NCBI GenBank assembly: GCA_937139365.1
Contig: CAKZPT010000108.1
Location: forward strand, 1-64,000
DNA: 64,000 nucleotides
Origin: an uncultured bacterium
GTDB taxonomy: Bacteria; Verrucomicrobiota; Kiritimatiellia; PWTM01
Direction: 5' to 3'
This document shows positions 36,279-45,992 of the stretch, piece after piece. Each line of letters begins with the position of its first letter. The stretch's first letter is position 1. The notes beneath the pieces were generated by a model. The model was not told the DNA's origin and did not search any database. It saw only the letters and a list, made by a program, of their open reading frames with translations. Position numbers and translations under genes: made by a program.

Positions 36279-39015
36279 GGCGACGGCTCGCGTTCGCCCC
36301 CGCCTTGGCCGCCCGCCGGCAGCGGCGAGAAACGCAGTCCGATCAAGTCCTCGCTGGCCGGTGGGCCGCGCAGGTCGAATTCAGCGTCGAGGCGGACGCC
36401 GCCGACGGAGGCGCGGGCGCGGTAGCGGCCGTGGAAATCGTACAGCGGCGCGCGCCCGTCGGTGTCCGTCGTCAATGTTGCGACGGTCGTCCACTCGTCG
36501 CGGATCAGCCGTTCCAACACGCGGTAGGCGGCCTTCGGGTGGAAGCGGTCGTCCACAAGCCCGCCGAGGGCCTCGTTCTCCCGCGGCACGGCGGTGCCGT
36601 CGCCGAGGTTCCACCAGGTGATCCCGCGCATCGCGGGGCTGGAAAACCAGAGCCGGTAGTGGTCCTCGACCACCTCCGCCTGCACGGAGTCACCGTCGTC
36701 GCCGGCGGAAGGAAACGTGATCTCGGTGATGAACAGAGGAAGCCGCTGACGGCCGAAGGCCTCGTACAGGTCGAGCAGGGCGGCTGGATCGTTGTGGGGC
36801 CCGACGAGGTGGGCGTCGAGCGCCTTCCGCCGGAAAAAGTGGAACTGCAGGCCGACGCCGCGGACCGGCAGGCCGCGCTTCCGTAGGCAGCGCACCTGGG
36901 CCAGGTAGCGGTTGCGATCAGCGGGCTCGAAATTCAGCTCGGTGACCTCGTTGATCATCAACAGGGCGTCGGGTGGCCAGCGCCGGCCGACCTCGCCGAA
37001 TGCCCAGGCCACATACTCAAGATCGGCGGTGTACAGGGGCCAGTTGGTCGGGCAGATTAACGACTCGTTGACGACGTCCCAGATCGGAATGCGGGAGGCC
37101 AACCGCTCCGAAATCTCGTCGAATCGTCGCAGGAACAACGCGCGCAGCTCCGCGGCGTCGGCGGGTAGCCAGGGGGGATTGTACGCATGCCAGAGCAACG
37201 GGTGCCCCTTGAGGGTCAGGCCGTTGGTCGCCGCCCAGGGCAAGAAGCGGCCTGGCGGAGGCCGCCGCCAAATGTCGGGCGCGGGATCCTCGTAGCGAGT
37301 GCGACCGCGCTCAGGCTCGGTGCCCTTCCAGTAGAACGGGACGGTGGCGAAGTTGAACAGTCGCAGGAAAGCGCTCTCGTACCGGCGGCTGAGTTCCGGC
37401 GTCGGGAGTTGGCCGAGGACGAACGCGTTGCACCCGAAGAGAAATTCGTGCGACGTCTGGCGAACCTCGACGGTCGCGCCCGCCAGCGGCCGGCCGTCGG
37501 GGCCCAGCGCACGCAGGGTTATCGTCCGCTGGCGGTGGCGGCGGATGCCCTCCTCGATGCGGCGGCGCACCTCCGGGTTGTTCCAGCGGGCACGGTGCGC
37601 GTCCATCGCGGCGGCGCCGGGACGAACCGTCGGGTCGATGGGCACGACCGCGCAATCGGCGATCAGCACGGGCGAGTCGCCGACCGGCAGGTCGCGGAAG
37701 CGCCAGCCGCGCTCGAGGCGCTCGGCGCAGTCGGAGGGGATAGACCTCACATCGCCGGTGCGCAGATCCACCCAGACCGGCTCGTCGAACTCCGCGGCGG
37801 GCAACGTCAGGCCCACCGGACGGGGGCGGTCGACTTCGCCCGGCGGCGCGTCGCCCAGCCACAGGGCGACAAGGTCGCGGCCGGCGGTTCGGTGGCGCGC
37901 AGCGACCACGCGCGGCCGGGCTGCCCCTTCGATCCGGACTGGACAATCCGCGAGGCGGTCCACCGAGCCGTCGAAGAGGGTCACCACCCGTTGCGCGGCG
38001 AAATACGCGGGCTTGGGACGAACGACGCGCCCTTCGTCGTCCGACCGCAACAAGCCCTTCGTGTTCCAACCGGTGGGGTAACGCAGCTCCATCAGCGTAA
38101 AGAGGTTGAACGGGATGTCGCGCGCGTAGTGGGCGAGCATCCGGCGCAGGTTCCACTTGGCTTGGGTGACCTCGCTCCACGGGCGGTGTCGGAGCGCGCC
38201 GAAGGTGTCCGAGGTGGACGGCGCCCCGGTCTCGCCTTGGATGGCGCGGGTCGTGCGGGGCATAGCGACGCAACAGTCCGGCGACGCGGTCGGCCAACGA
38301 GAGGTCGTCGGGGTTGGCCGGGTAGCCGTGAAACGTCACGGCGTCCAGAAGATGGGTCGCGCCCAGGTCGCGCAGGCGGGCGAGGAACGACTCGGCGAAC
38401 TTCGCGTCGTGGGCCAGCGCCAGTGCGCGGATGAACGCGTTCGTCTGTTCCTCGCGGACAATGGATGCTGTCCGGATGTGGAAGTCCGCGAAGACCTCGG
38501 GCGCAGGTCGGCGGCCGATGTCCGGTTCGTTCCAGATCTCCCAGTCGTGCACGCGGTCACGGAAGTGGCGGACGGTGGCGCGCACCCAGCGGTCCCACGC
38601 GGCGAGGGCCTCGGGGGAGACGGGGATGCCGCCGCCGAGGCCGGTGCCGCCGCCGGGGTAATTGGTGTTCCCATAGCTCAGAGCTCCAGCCACGGCCGGA
38701 CGCCCTGCGCCAGAGCGTCATTGACGATCTCGTCGAGCCAGGCGAAGTCGTACCGGCCGGGGACTTGCTCGCACTTGGCCCAGCCGGCCTGAAGACGGAC
38801 GTGTTTGGCGCCGAAGCGGCCGAGCCAGTCGCGGTCATTGCGATAGACGGCGTAGTCCTGGTCGAGCGTCTCGCAGCCGACGGACCATGGCGAGTCCGTG
38901 TTCTCGGTGGAGGTCCGCGGCCCCACCTGGCCGATCAACGGCCAGGGGGGGCGGCCGGGGCGGCCTCGCTGCCGAAGACCGCCAGCAGGAGAATCGGCAC
39001 GGCGGTGCAACGCAT
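36275..39015 (-). pseudogene. composite GH10-containing glycosidase with three frameshifts
   Basis: One long glycosidase gene is spread over several frames. From ATG 39015 a signal peptide (RCTAVPILLLAVFGSEA) runs into a C7 tract (38946-38952), after which a second frame continues (TDSPWSVGCETLD, VRLQAGWAKCEQVPGRYDF). Near 38690 the frame changes (ALSYGNTNYPGGG, DWEIWNEPDIG), and near 38262 it changes again (GETGAPSTSDTFGALRH). This first half looks like a GH39/GH-A-type barrel. The last 400 residues are an intact GH10-like domain with the acid/base in IWDVVNESL and the nucleophile in LFITEITFP. Whether the breaks are real or homopolymer errors cannot be settled here. It is coupled to the GH5-like gene by ATGA. 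Confidence 0.72.
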
Positions 39016-39126
39016 GGTGTCTTCCTTGTCACAGTCCGTCGGCCCGGTGTCATGGCCGATGCCCTGGGACGGCCGCGAGAAAACGCGCCGCATCCGACGT
39101 CAAACGCCGTGCCCCTTCCGCGCGTC

Positions 39127-39173
39127 TTCCAAGGATTGGAACGCGCCGCGGGGAGGCGTTCCAAGGGTTGGAC
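39127..39173. repeat. two TTCCAA-NNN-TTGGAA palindromes
   Basis: TTCCAAGGATTGGAA at 39127-39141 has perfect 6-base arms. TTCCAAGGGTTGGAC at 39159-39173 is a near copy 17 bases on. Both lie in the 178-base space between the RND pump and the GH10 gene, flanked by GC-rich pairing bases. Small palindromes of this sort are recalled as frequent intergenic repeats in Verrucomicrobiota. Confidence 0.6.
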
Positions 39174-39193
39174 ACGTGCCGGGTTCGGGCCGG

Positions 39194-42100
39194 TCACGAG
39201 GCGGAGGGCCGGCGGCGCGTGACGGCAAGGTAGATCAGCGGCACCAGATACAAGGAGATGAGGCTGGCGAAGATCAGTCCGCCGAACACGCCGATGCCGC
39301 AGGCCGCCCGCACCTCGCTGCCCAGTCCGCGCCCGAATGCCATCGGCACCATGCCGAGCACGCTGGCCAGCGAGATCATCGCAATCGGCCGGAACTCCTC
39401 CGCCGCCGCCCTCAGGATCGCCTCGAACCGCGGCACGCCGTCGCGCCGGATCAGCACGTTGGCCGCGTCCACCACCAGGATCGCGTTGTTCACGACGATT
39501 CCGACGAGCATCACGCCCGCCAGCATGCCGAACACCGACAGGGACATTCCCGCCGCCGCGTATGCCAACACCAGCCCCATGAACCCCAGCGGGAGCGTCG
39601 TCAGGACTAGAAGCGGCTGCGTCCAGGATTCGAGCATCGCCGCCAGCAACAGGTACAGAAGCGCCACCGCCACCAGCAACGCCTCGGCGAAGTCCGCGCC
39701 GGCCTCCTGCATCATCTCGACCATGCCCGTGTACTCGATCCCGAAACCGGCCGGCAGCATTGGGCGGACCTCGCGGTCGAACGCCGCCCGGGCCTCCTCG
39801 AGCGAAACGCCCGGCGCCAGGTTGGCGAACACCTTCGCCACCGGCCGCTTGCCGGATCGCGTCAACTGAATCGGCGTGACCGACGGCTCCACCCGCGCCA
39901 CCGCCCCCAGCGGCACCGCCGCCCCGTCGGGCGTCGGCAACGCCGTCTCCGCGACCTGCTCAACCCCCGTCCGGCGTCGCATCCGGACGCGGATATCGTA
40001 GGCGCGATCGCCGGCCTTGAACGTGGAGATCGTCGTCCCCTCCAGCTGCGTGCGCAGCAGGAAACCCGCCGTCCGTTCCGTCAGGTCCATGTCGTTGAAC
40101 GCGGCGCGGTCAGGCCGCACCTGAAGCTCCGGCTTCCCGACGCGGACGGTGTGTTCGATGTCCCGCGCCAGACCCGTGGCCGCCAACCGTGCCGCGGCCC
40201 GCCGGGCCAGCTCGTCCAACGCCGCCCGGTCTGGGCCCCATAGGTTGACCTCGAAGGGCTTCGTCGCGCCGCCGACGGGCGAGACCACCAACACGGACGT
40301 TTCACAGGCCGGCTCGGCGGCGGCGACGTCGCGCAACGCCTGCCGCAGGTCCTCCAACGATTCCTGGCGTTCGGTCTTGGGAAGCGCCTGGACGACGATT
40401 TCGGCCAAATATGGCCCCTCCGACGCGCGGCCGAGTACGCCCTGGACCTTGCCGACGCGAACCAGGACGGTCCGCACCCACGGAAACCGACGGATTCGCC
40501 CGGCCAGCTCATGCGCCCGCCGCGCGGTGTCGTCCAGGTTGCGGTCCGTTGGGAACTCGAGCCGCACCGAAAACTCGCCGCGGTCCATTTCGGGCATGAA
40601 GTCCATCCCGAGCCGCGGGGCGACGATGCCACTCACGAGGACCAACGCCGCAGCGGTCGCCGCGATGACCGCGCCGCGCCATCGCGCCAGTCGGCGGAGG
40701 GAGCCGGCGTACGCCCGGCCCAGCCGCGCGACGCCGCGCTCGAAGGGCGCCAGCCCTGCGGCCAGCGCCGCCGTGATCCGCTCGAACCTCCCCAACCAAG
40801 CGGCGGCGAGGATCGGCGTCATCGTGAAGCTGACCCACAACGAAACCAGTGTCGCGGCGGCGATCGTCATCGCGAACGGCGCGAAGATCCGTCCGACGAT
40901 CGAGGCCATCATCGCGATCGGAACGAAGACGATCACGTTGGTCCCAGCGCTGGCGGCCACTGGGATGGCGACGTCGGCCGCGCCGCCCTCGACCGCCTCG
41001 CGCAGTCCACCGCCCTTTGCGCGCCGCGCCTCGATGCTCTCCAGCACGACGATGGAGTTGGTCACCAGCGTCCCGACCGACACCCCCAGCGCCAGCAGCG
41101 TCACGCTGTTCAGCGTGTCGCCCATCCACCGCATCGCCGCGAACGTGATCACGATCGAGGCCGGAAGGCTCAGAAACGAGATCGCCGCCAGCCGCCAGTC
41201 GGCCAGAAACAGCAGCAACAGCAACCCCGTTAGCGTCAGCCCCAGCCCGATGCTACCCCAGGCGTCTGCGACGGAGGCTTCGATGAACCGCCCGTCGTCG
41301 CGCACCCAGCGGAGGTCCGCGCCGCCGGGCAGTGCGGCGCGCAACTCCTCATAGACGCGTCGGGCACGCCGGATCACCTGAACGGCGTTGGCGTCGCTCC
41401 GCTTGATGATCTGGAGCGTGACGCACGGCTGGCCGTCGTGGAAGGTCACCGTGCGCGCCTCGCGAGAGGCCAGCCGCACCAGCGCCACGTCGCCCAGCCG
41501 TACGCGACGTCCGTCCCGGGCGATGAGCTCGAACGCCTCGACCTCCTCGACCGTCCGGGCCTCGGCGTCCATCGTCACCGCCCATTCCCGGTCCGCCTCG
41601 GACAGGTGACCGGCGGGGATCTTCAGGTTGCCCTCCGCCAGGCGCGCCAGCACCTGCGGCGCGGTCAAGCCGGCGGCGGCCAGGCGATCGGGATCGAGCT
41701 CGATGTCGAGCTCCCGGGTCGCGCCTCCGCTCAACTCCACGTTGGCCACGCCTGGGATGGCGGAGAACGCGTCCTTGACCTGCGTGTCGGCGAGCTCGTA
41801 GAGCTCGTCGAGCGGCCGGTCACCGGCCAGCGCCAGCGTGACGACCGGGATGGCATTGATGTCGAACTTCAGGATCGCCGGCGCCTCGGCCCCGTCCGGC
41901 AACTGGGCCCGGATCGCGTCCACCTTTTCGCGCACGTCCATGGCCGCCAGGTCCACGTCGCGGCCCAGATGGAACTCGATGACCGTCTGGCAGACGCCTT
42001 CCATGCAGATCGAGTCCAGGCGTTTTACGCCCTCGATCAGGCTGACGGCGTCCTCGATGCGGCGGGCCACCTCGGACTCGATCTCGCGAGGCGACGCGCC

Positions 42101-42256
42101 GGGGTAGGCCGTCACGACGGTGACGTAGGGTACGTCCACCGTCGGAATCAGGTCGAGGCCGAGCCGGCGATAGGCCAGCGCACCGAACAACAGAAAGACC
42201 GCCAGCAGCGCGGTCATGGCGACGGGCCGCCGGATGGAGAAGGAGGAAAGAAACAT
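39194..42256 (-). CDS. RND-family efflux pump, inner-membrane subunit
   Basis: This 1,020-residue HAE1-like RND transporter is full length. It starts MFLSSFSIRRPVAM and has FTMTPILAAAWL, the periplasmic porter domains and two sets of membrane helices. In transmembrane helix 4, where AcrB-type pumps carry an Asp-Asp pair for proton relay, the sequence reads GTLVTNSIVVLES, with no aspartate at that place. In helix 10 it reads GIVVNNAILVVD, lacking the AcrB lysine. Transport coupling may therefore differ from AcrB. GGGAGAGG precedes the start. It is the last gene of the tetR-led operon; substrates are unknown. Confidence 0.92.
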   Translation of the reverse strand: MFLSSFSIRRPVAMTALLAVFLLFGALAYRRLGLDLIPTVDVPYVTVVTAYPGASPREIESEVARRIEDAVSLIEGVKRLDSICMEGVCQTVIEFHLGRDVDLAAMDVREKVDAIRAQLPDGAEAPAILKFDINAIPVVTLALAGDRPLDELYELADTQVKDAFSAIPGVANVELSGGATRELDIELDPDRLAAAGLTAPQVLARLAEGNLKIPAGHLSEADREWAVTMDAEARTVEEVEAFELIARDGRRVRLGDVALVRLASREARTVTFHDGQPCVTLQIIKRSDANAVQVIRRARRVYEELRAALPGGADLRWVRDDGRFIEASVADAWGSIGLGLTLTGLLLLLFLADWRLAAISFLSLPASIVITFAAMRWMGDTLNSVTLLALGVSVGTLVTNSIVVLESIEARRAKGGGLREAVEGGAADVAIPVAASAGTNVIVFVPIAMMASIVGRIFAPFAMTIAAATLVSLWVSFTMTPILAAAWLGRFERITAALAAGLAPFERGVARLGRAYAGSLRRLARWRGAVIAATAAALVLVSGIVAPRLGMDFMPEMDRGEFSVRLEFPTDRNLDDTARRAHELAGRIRRFPWVRTVLVRVGKVQGVLGRASEGPYLAEIVVQALPKTERQESLEDLRQALRDVAAAEPACETSVLVVSPVGGATKPFEVNLWGPDRAALDELARRAAARLAATGLARDIEHTVRVGKPELQVRPDRAAFNDMDLTERTAGFLLRTQLEGTTISTFKAGDRAYDIRVRMRRRTGVEQVAETALPTPDGAAVPLGAVARVEPSVTPIQLTRSGKRPVAKVFANLAPGVSLEEARAAFDREVRPMLPAGFGIEYTGMVEMMQEAGADFAEALLVAVALLYLLLAAMLESWTQPLLVLTTLPLGFMGLVLAYAAAGMSLSVFGMLAGVMLVGIVVNNAILVVDAANVLIRRDGVPRFEAILRAAAEEFRPIAMISLASVLGMVPMAFGRGLGSEVRAACGIGVFGGLIFASLISLYLVPLIYLAVTRRRPSAS

Positions 42257-42268
42257 GGCCCTCTCCCG

Positions 42269-43435
42269 TTACGGCACAACCTCGACCGGCGTGCCGTCCT
42301 CGAGGAACGTCTGCCCTTCCACGACGATCTGCGCGCCGGCCAGACCGGCCGCGTCCAGCAACTCCACGTGACCCTGGTCGCGAATGCCGGCGCGCACCGC
42401 CCGGGGGCGGGCCCGGCCGTCTTCAACCGTGAACACGACCATCCCGCCGCCCCGCAACCCCACCGCGGACACCGGCACGCCGGCGGCGCGCCGGCGGTTG
42501 AGGATCAGTGCCACCTCGCAGGCCAGGCCGTCCGCCAGGTCGGTCACGCCCGGCAGCGCGAGGCGCACCTCGAACGTGCGGGTGGTCGGATGGACCGCCC
42601 CGGCACGCTGGGAGACGGGAAACTCTCCAAGCCGGCGTCCTCCGGCAGAGACCTCCGCCGTGGTGCGACCCGGCCGGACGAGCTCGTACCATGCGGCGGG
42701 CACATGGACCCGCGCTTCGACGCCATCGAGGCCTTTGAGCACCACCACCGACGTTCCCGGCCCGACGTACTCACCGGGTTCGGCCAGCCGCGCGGCGACG
42801 ACGGCATCAAACGGCGCGACCCCGGTCGAGTCGTCCCAACGCCGTCCCGCGATGCCGAGCGCGGCGGCCGCCTGTTCCCGCCGCGCCTCCGCCAGCGCCA
42901 GGGCCGCCACCGCATGGTCCAGCGCGGCGGCGGCCTCGCGATGCGCCAACGCGGCCTTTTCCCAGAGATCGCGGGCAACCACGCCATCCTGCCGGTACAG
43001 CCGATCGAGACGCTCGTGATCGACCGAGGCCTTTTCGGCGGCGGCCTCGGCCCGGCGGACCGCCGCGCGGGCCTCTTCCACGCCCGCCTCCGTCACGCGC
43101 AGATCCTGGCGCGCCATCTCGAGCTGGTGACCCAGCGCCACGCGGTCCACCACGAACAACGGCTGGCCGTTGGTCACGGTGTCGCCGACGTCGACCATGA
43201 CTTGCTCCAGCGGACCGGCGACGCGTGCCGCCAAGCGCGCCTCGCGCGCGGCGCGCAGCACCCCATGAAGCCGCGCCACCTCGCGGAATTCCCGCTCCAC
43301 GGGCGGCGCGACCCGCACCTTGACCGCGGCGGGAGACGCCCCGGATGGCGCCGACCGGCGGGCCGGACGGCAGGACGACACGGCCGTCGCCACTCCGCCC
43401 GCCAACAGGCACATGAACAGTCGGCCGATCTTCAT
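42269..43435 (-). CDS. RND efflux periplasmic adaptor (membrane fusion protein)
   Basis: This 388-residue adaptor links the pump to the outer-membrane channel. The N-terminus is a lipoprotein-like signal (MCLLAGGVATAVSSC). A lipoyl/barrel-sandwich half comes first (AARVAGPLEQVMVDVGDTVTNGQPLF), followed by a long alpha hairpin with Ala/Glu/Arg repeats and the second lipoyl half (GIAGRRWDDSTGVAPFDAVV). Beta-barrel and membrane-proximal domains complete it. GGAGGTGA precedes ATG 43435, which overlaps the previous stop. The pump gene follows after 12 bases. Confidence 0.92.
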   Translation of the reverse strand: MKIGRLFMCLLAGGVATAVSSCRPARRSAPSGASPAAVKVRVAPPVEREFREVARLHGVLRAAREARLAARVAGPLEQVMVDVGDTVTNGQPLFVVDRVALGHQLEMARQDLRVTEAGVEEARAAVRRAEAAAEKASVDHERLDRLYRQDGVVARDLWEKAALAHREAAAALDHAVAALALAEARREQAAAALGIAGRRWDDSTGVAPFDAVVAARLAEPGEYVGPGTSVVVLKGLDGVEARVHVPAAWYELVRPGRTTAEVSAGGRRLGEFPVSQRAGAVHPTTRTFEVRLALPGVTDLADGLACEVALILNRRRAAGVPVSAVGLRGGGMVVFTVEDGRARPRAVRAGIRDQGHVELLDAAGLAGAQIVVEGQTFLEDGTPVEVVP

Positions 43436-44904
43436 GGCTTCACCTCCGCCACCTGCGGGGCGTGCTCCAGCCCGCCGCCCAGCGCCGTCCGAAAAAGATG
43501 CACGGCAAGTCCGTGGTTGCGCTGCGCCGCCTCCAGCCGCAGCCGGGCCGCGGCGGCCTCGGCCTCGCGCTCCAGCACTTCAGAAAGGGGGACCAAGTCG
43601 CGAGCGCGGCGCGCCTCGGCCTCCCGCAGGGCCGCCTCCGCGGCCTCCAGCGCGGGCCGGGCGGCGGCCAGCGCGCCGGCCGTCTCGTCGAGGAGGCGCA
43701 GCGCTTCGACCGTCTGCAACAGCACGGTCATCGCGACGTCGTCGCGCTCGATGGCGGCCCGCTCCGCCTCGCGGCGCGCCCGGGCGACGCCCGCGACTTC
43801 GCGCAGCCCGACCAGCGAGGCGAGCGCCGCGCGCAGCCCCGTCGTCCAGTACTCGGGATGCACCACGTAGGAGTCCGACGTCGTGTACAACGTGGCGAAC
43901 CCCAACAGGCTCGGCACGAAGGCGGCGAGGGCGCGCAGGGTTTCGTTCCGGCGCAGCTCCACCGACACGTCCGCCGCCACCAGTTCCAGCCTTCGGACGA
44001 GGGCATGCCAGAGCCATTCCTCGATGGGACGGCGGGTCAGCGCAAGGGCGGGGAGCTCCACGATGCCGGCGCCGGGCGCCGCAGCGCGCAGGACGGCGGC
44101 GCTCTCCGCCTCGAGGCAGCCGGGGCGCGGACGAAGGTCGGCCATCGGCCAGAGATTCAGCAGGCCCAACCACCGGGCCCTGGCGGCGCGCTCGGCCCGG
44201 CGGGCCGAATCCAGCGAAAAGCGCGCGGCCGCCTGGCGGGCCTCGAGCGCGGCCAGGTCGGCCGGCCCGAGGTAGCCCTCCGCCGCCATCGCAGCGGCCT
44301 CGCGGCAGCGCCGCTCCACGGCGGCCAGCTCGCGTTCGCGCAACCGCACGTCGGCTGCGGCCGCGGCGCATTGACCGTAGGCTGCCGCGACCGCCAGGTC
44401 CAACATCTGCGCCGCGCGCTCCTCCGCCAGTTCGGCCATTCGCGCGCCGCGGGACGCCGTCCGGTACAGCAGCCAGGCGTTCGGCGCGACCAGCGGCTGC
44501 ACGATCTGCAGCGACGCGTCCCGGACTTCGCGATCCTGGACCGCCACCTCGGAGGCGCCCATCCTCCGCAGCGGTTCCTCGCCCATCGCGCGGAGCGTCC
44601 ACTCCACCTGAATCTGGGGCAGGAACGCGCCGAACGCCGCGGTGCGGTCCGCCCTCGCCACGGCCGCGGCCAGCCGACGCGCCAGCAACCCCGGGTTCCG
44701 TTGCCGCGCGATCCGGATGGCATCCTCCAGCGTCAGTCCCCCTGGATGCCGCCGCGCGATCTCCGCCGTCGCGTCGATGAGAACCTGCCGGTGCCCGTCC
44801 GCCTGCGCGCGGCGCGCTAGCGACGGGTCCGGGCTGTGGCATCCGGCCGCGAACGACAGAAGGACCGCAGGGGCCACCCCCCGCATCCTGCGGATGCCGC
44901 TCAT
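43432..44904 (-). CDS. TolC-like outer-membrane efflux lipoprotein
   Basis: This 490-residue outer-membrane factor forms the exit channel. It starts at ATG 44904 with a lipoprotein signal (VAPAVLLSFAAGCHS), as in NodT/OprM-type factors. The body is a pair of OEP repeats rich in long Ala/Arg/Glu helices (LTLEDAIRIARQRNPGLLARRLAAA near the N-terminus). ATG 44904 shares ATGA with the tetR stop, so the 11-residue longer track start is rejected. The order regulator, channel, adaptor, pump is colinear. Confidence 0.9.
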   Translation of the reverse strand: MSGIRRMRGVAPAVLLSFAAGCHSPDPSLARRAQADGHRQVLIDATAEIARRHPGGLTLEDAIRIARQRNPGLLARRLAAAVARADRTAAFGAFLPQIQVEWTLRAMGEEPLRRMGASEVAVQDREVRDASLQIVQPLVAPNAWLLYRTASRGARMAELAEERAAQMLDLAVAAAYGQCAAAAADVRLRERELAAVERRCREAAAMAAEGYLGPADLAALEARQAAARFSLDSARRAERAARARWLGLLNLWPMADLRPRPGCLEAESAAVLRAAAPGAGIVELPALALTRRPIEEWLWHALVRRLELVAADVSVELRRNETLRALAAFVPSLLGFATLYTTSDSYVVHPEYWTTGLRAALASLVGLREVAGVARARREAERAAIERDDVAMTVLLQTVEALRLLDETAGALAAARPALEAAEAALREAEARRARDLVPLSEVLEREAEAAAARLRLEAAQRNHGLAVHLFRTALGGGLEHAPQVAEVKP

Positions 44905-45485
44905 CGCCGGGCCCCTCCCGCCGACGCGCCGTACCATTCCTCCGCGACCGCCAGCAACTCCTTAAGAATTCCCGCCCTCCCGCCGACGCCCCCGATACCG
45001 ACGCGCAGGATCTCGGACATCCACAAGCCCCGGATCGCCAGCATCAAAATGGCCGCGCGCGCGGGCGCCACGCCCTGCCGGCGCGCCTCCGCCAGCAGCC
45101 GGCGCGTGGCCTGGACGATGCGCGGACGCACAGACGACAGCAGGCCCGGCTCGTGCAGCACGGCCGCCAGCAGCGCGTGCGCGCTTCGCCGTTCCAACGG
45201 CGACTGATTCAGCCAGCCTCGCATCGTCGCCTGCAGCTCCGCGCCCCTGCGCCCAAACCACGCGGGCCGCTCCCGATCCACCCGTTGCTCCGCGCGGTCC
45301 ACAAAACGGTGCAGCAGCGCGCGCAGCAGGTCGCGCCGACTCGGAAAATGGTAGAGAAGCCCCCCCTTGCTCACGCCCGCCCGAGCGGCAACCGCGTCGA
45401 GCGTCAGCCTCGCAGCGCCCTCGCGCACGACGATCCACTCGCCCGCGTCCAAGATCCGGTCGACGGTGTCCGCGCCGTCCTTCAT
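44901..45485 (-). CDS. TetR-family transcriptional regulator
   Basis: This 194-residue repressor heads the efflux operon. The N-terminal helix-turn-helix (RLTLDAVAARAGVSKGGLLYHFPSRRDLL) is a standard TetR_N domain; the C-terminal ligand domain is helical and not assignable to a ligand. ATG 45485 is preceded by GGAGG at 7 bases, which decides the start against the much longer open frame. The promoter upstream is embedded in a perfect palindrome, strongly suggesting autoregulation together with the pump genes. Confidence 0.93.
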   Translation of the reverse strand: MKDGADTVDRILDAGEWIVVREGAARLTLDAVAARAGVSKGGLLYHFPSRRDLLRALLHRFVDRAEQRVDRERPAWFGRRGAELQATMRGWLNQSPLERRSAHALLAAVLHEPGLLSSVRPRIVQATRRLLAEARRQGVAPARAAILMLAIRGLWMSEILRVGIGGVGGRAGILKELLAVAEEWYGASAGGARR

Positions 45486-45518
45486 CGTCGCGCCTCCGAA
45501 GGGTTGACCCAGCGGCGG

Positions 45519-45548
45519 AACTATACCGTCCGGACGGTATAGTTGCAA
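45519..45548 (-). promoter_or_regulatory. efflux operon promoter overlapping a perfect 26-bp palindromic operator
   Basis: Bases 45519-45544 form a perfect inverted repeat with 13-base arms (AACTATACCGTCC and its complement). On the minus strand, TTGCAA (45548-45543) and TATAGT (45525-45520) are spaced by 17 bases, so both promoter boxes overlap the palindrome. A TetR dimer bound here would block RNA polymerase. The site lies 34 bases upstream of the tetR start codon. Confidence 0.82.
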
Positions 45549-45992
45549 GTCCCCGCCACGATCCACGTCCGGTGCCGTCCGGCATGCCGGCCGAACGACC
45601 GCTGGATCGCCGCCGGGCTTCGTGCGGCCCACGACGGGCGGTGGCAGGGTCCAGCCGCCGTCGACCCGGAAGCCCCCGCGCGCCGCGACGCGGGGCGGGC
45701 CGCGTCCCTTCCCATCCGACGGCGACGCGATCACGACGACGAGCCGACGGTTGGCAGCTGGTCGGGGCCATCCGTCGAAGGGTGGTGAGGGTTCGTGCGG
45801 TGGCGGGGCCGCCGGCGGCGTGCGCGGTCGAGCCTTGGCATCGTGCGTGGACCGTGACGGCCACCTATCGGCGAAGGGCTGGGCTACTCGCCAGAGAGGC
45901 CGCGGCGCCAGCCAACTCAAGCGCTGCCCAAGGCGGCGGGCAGGGAGGGCAGGGCCTCAGTGGGCCGGACGTTTCCCGAGGGGCGACGGACC
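45549..45992. other. 444-base stretch without a supported gene
   Basis: No open frame here has a recognisable domain or ribosome-binding site; those in the track are high-G+C shadows. The stretch separates the efflux operon from the nitroreductase 3' end. No hairpin with a T tract was seen. Confidence 0.55.
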
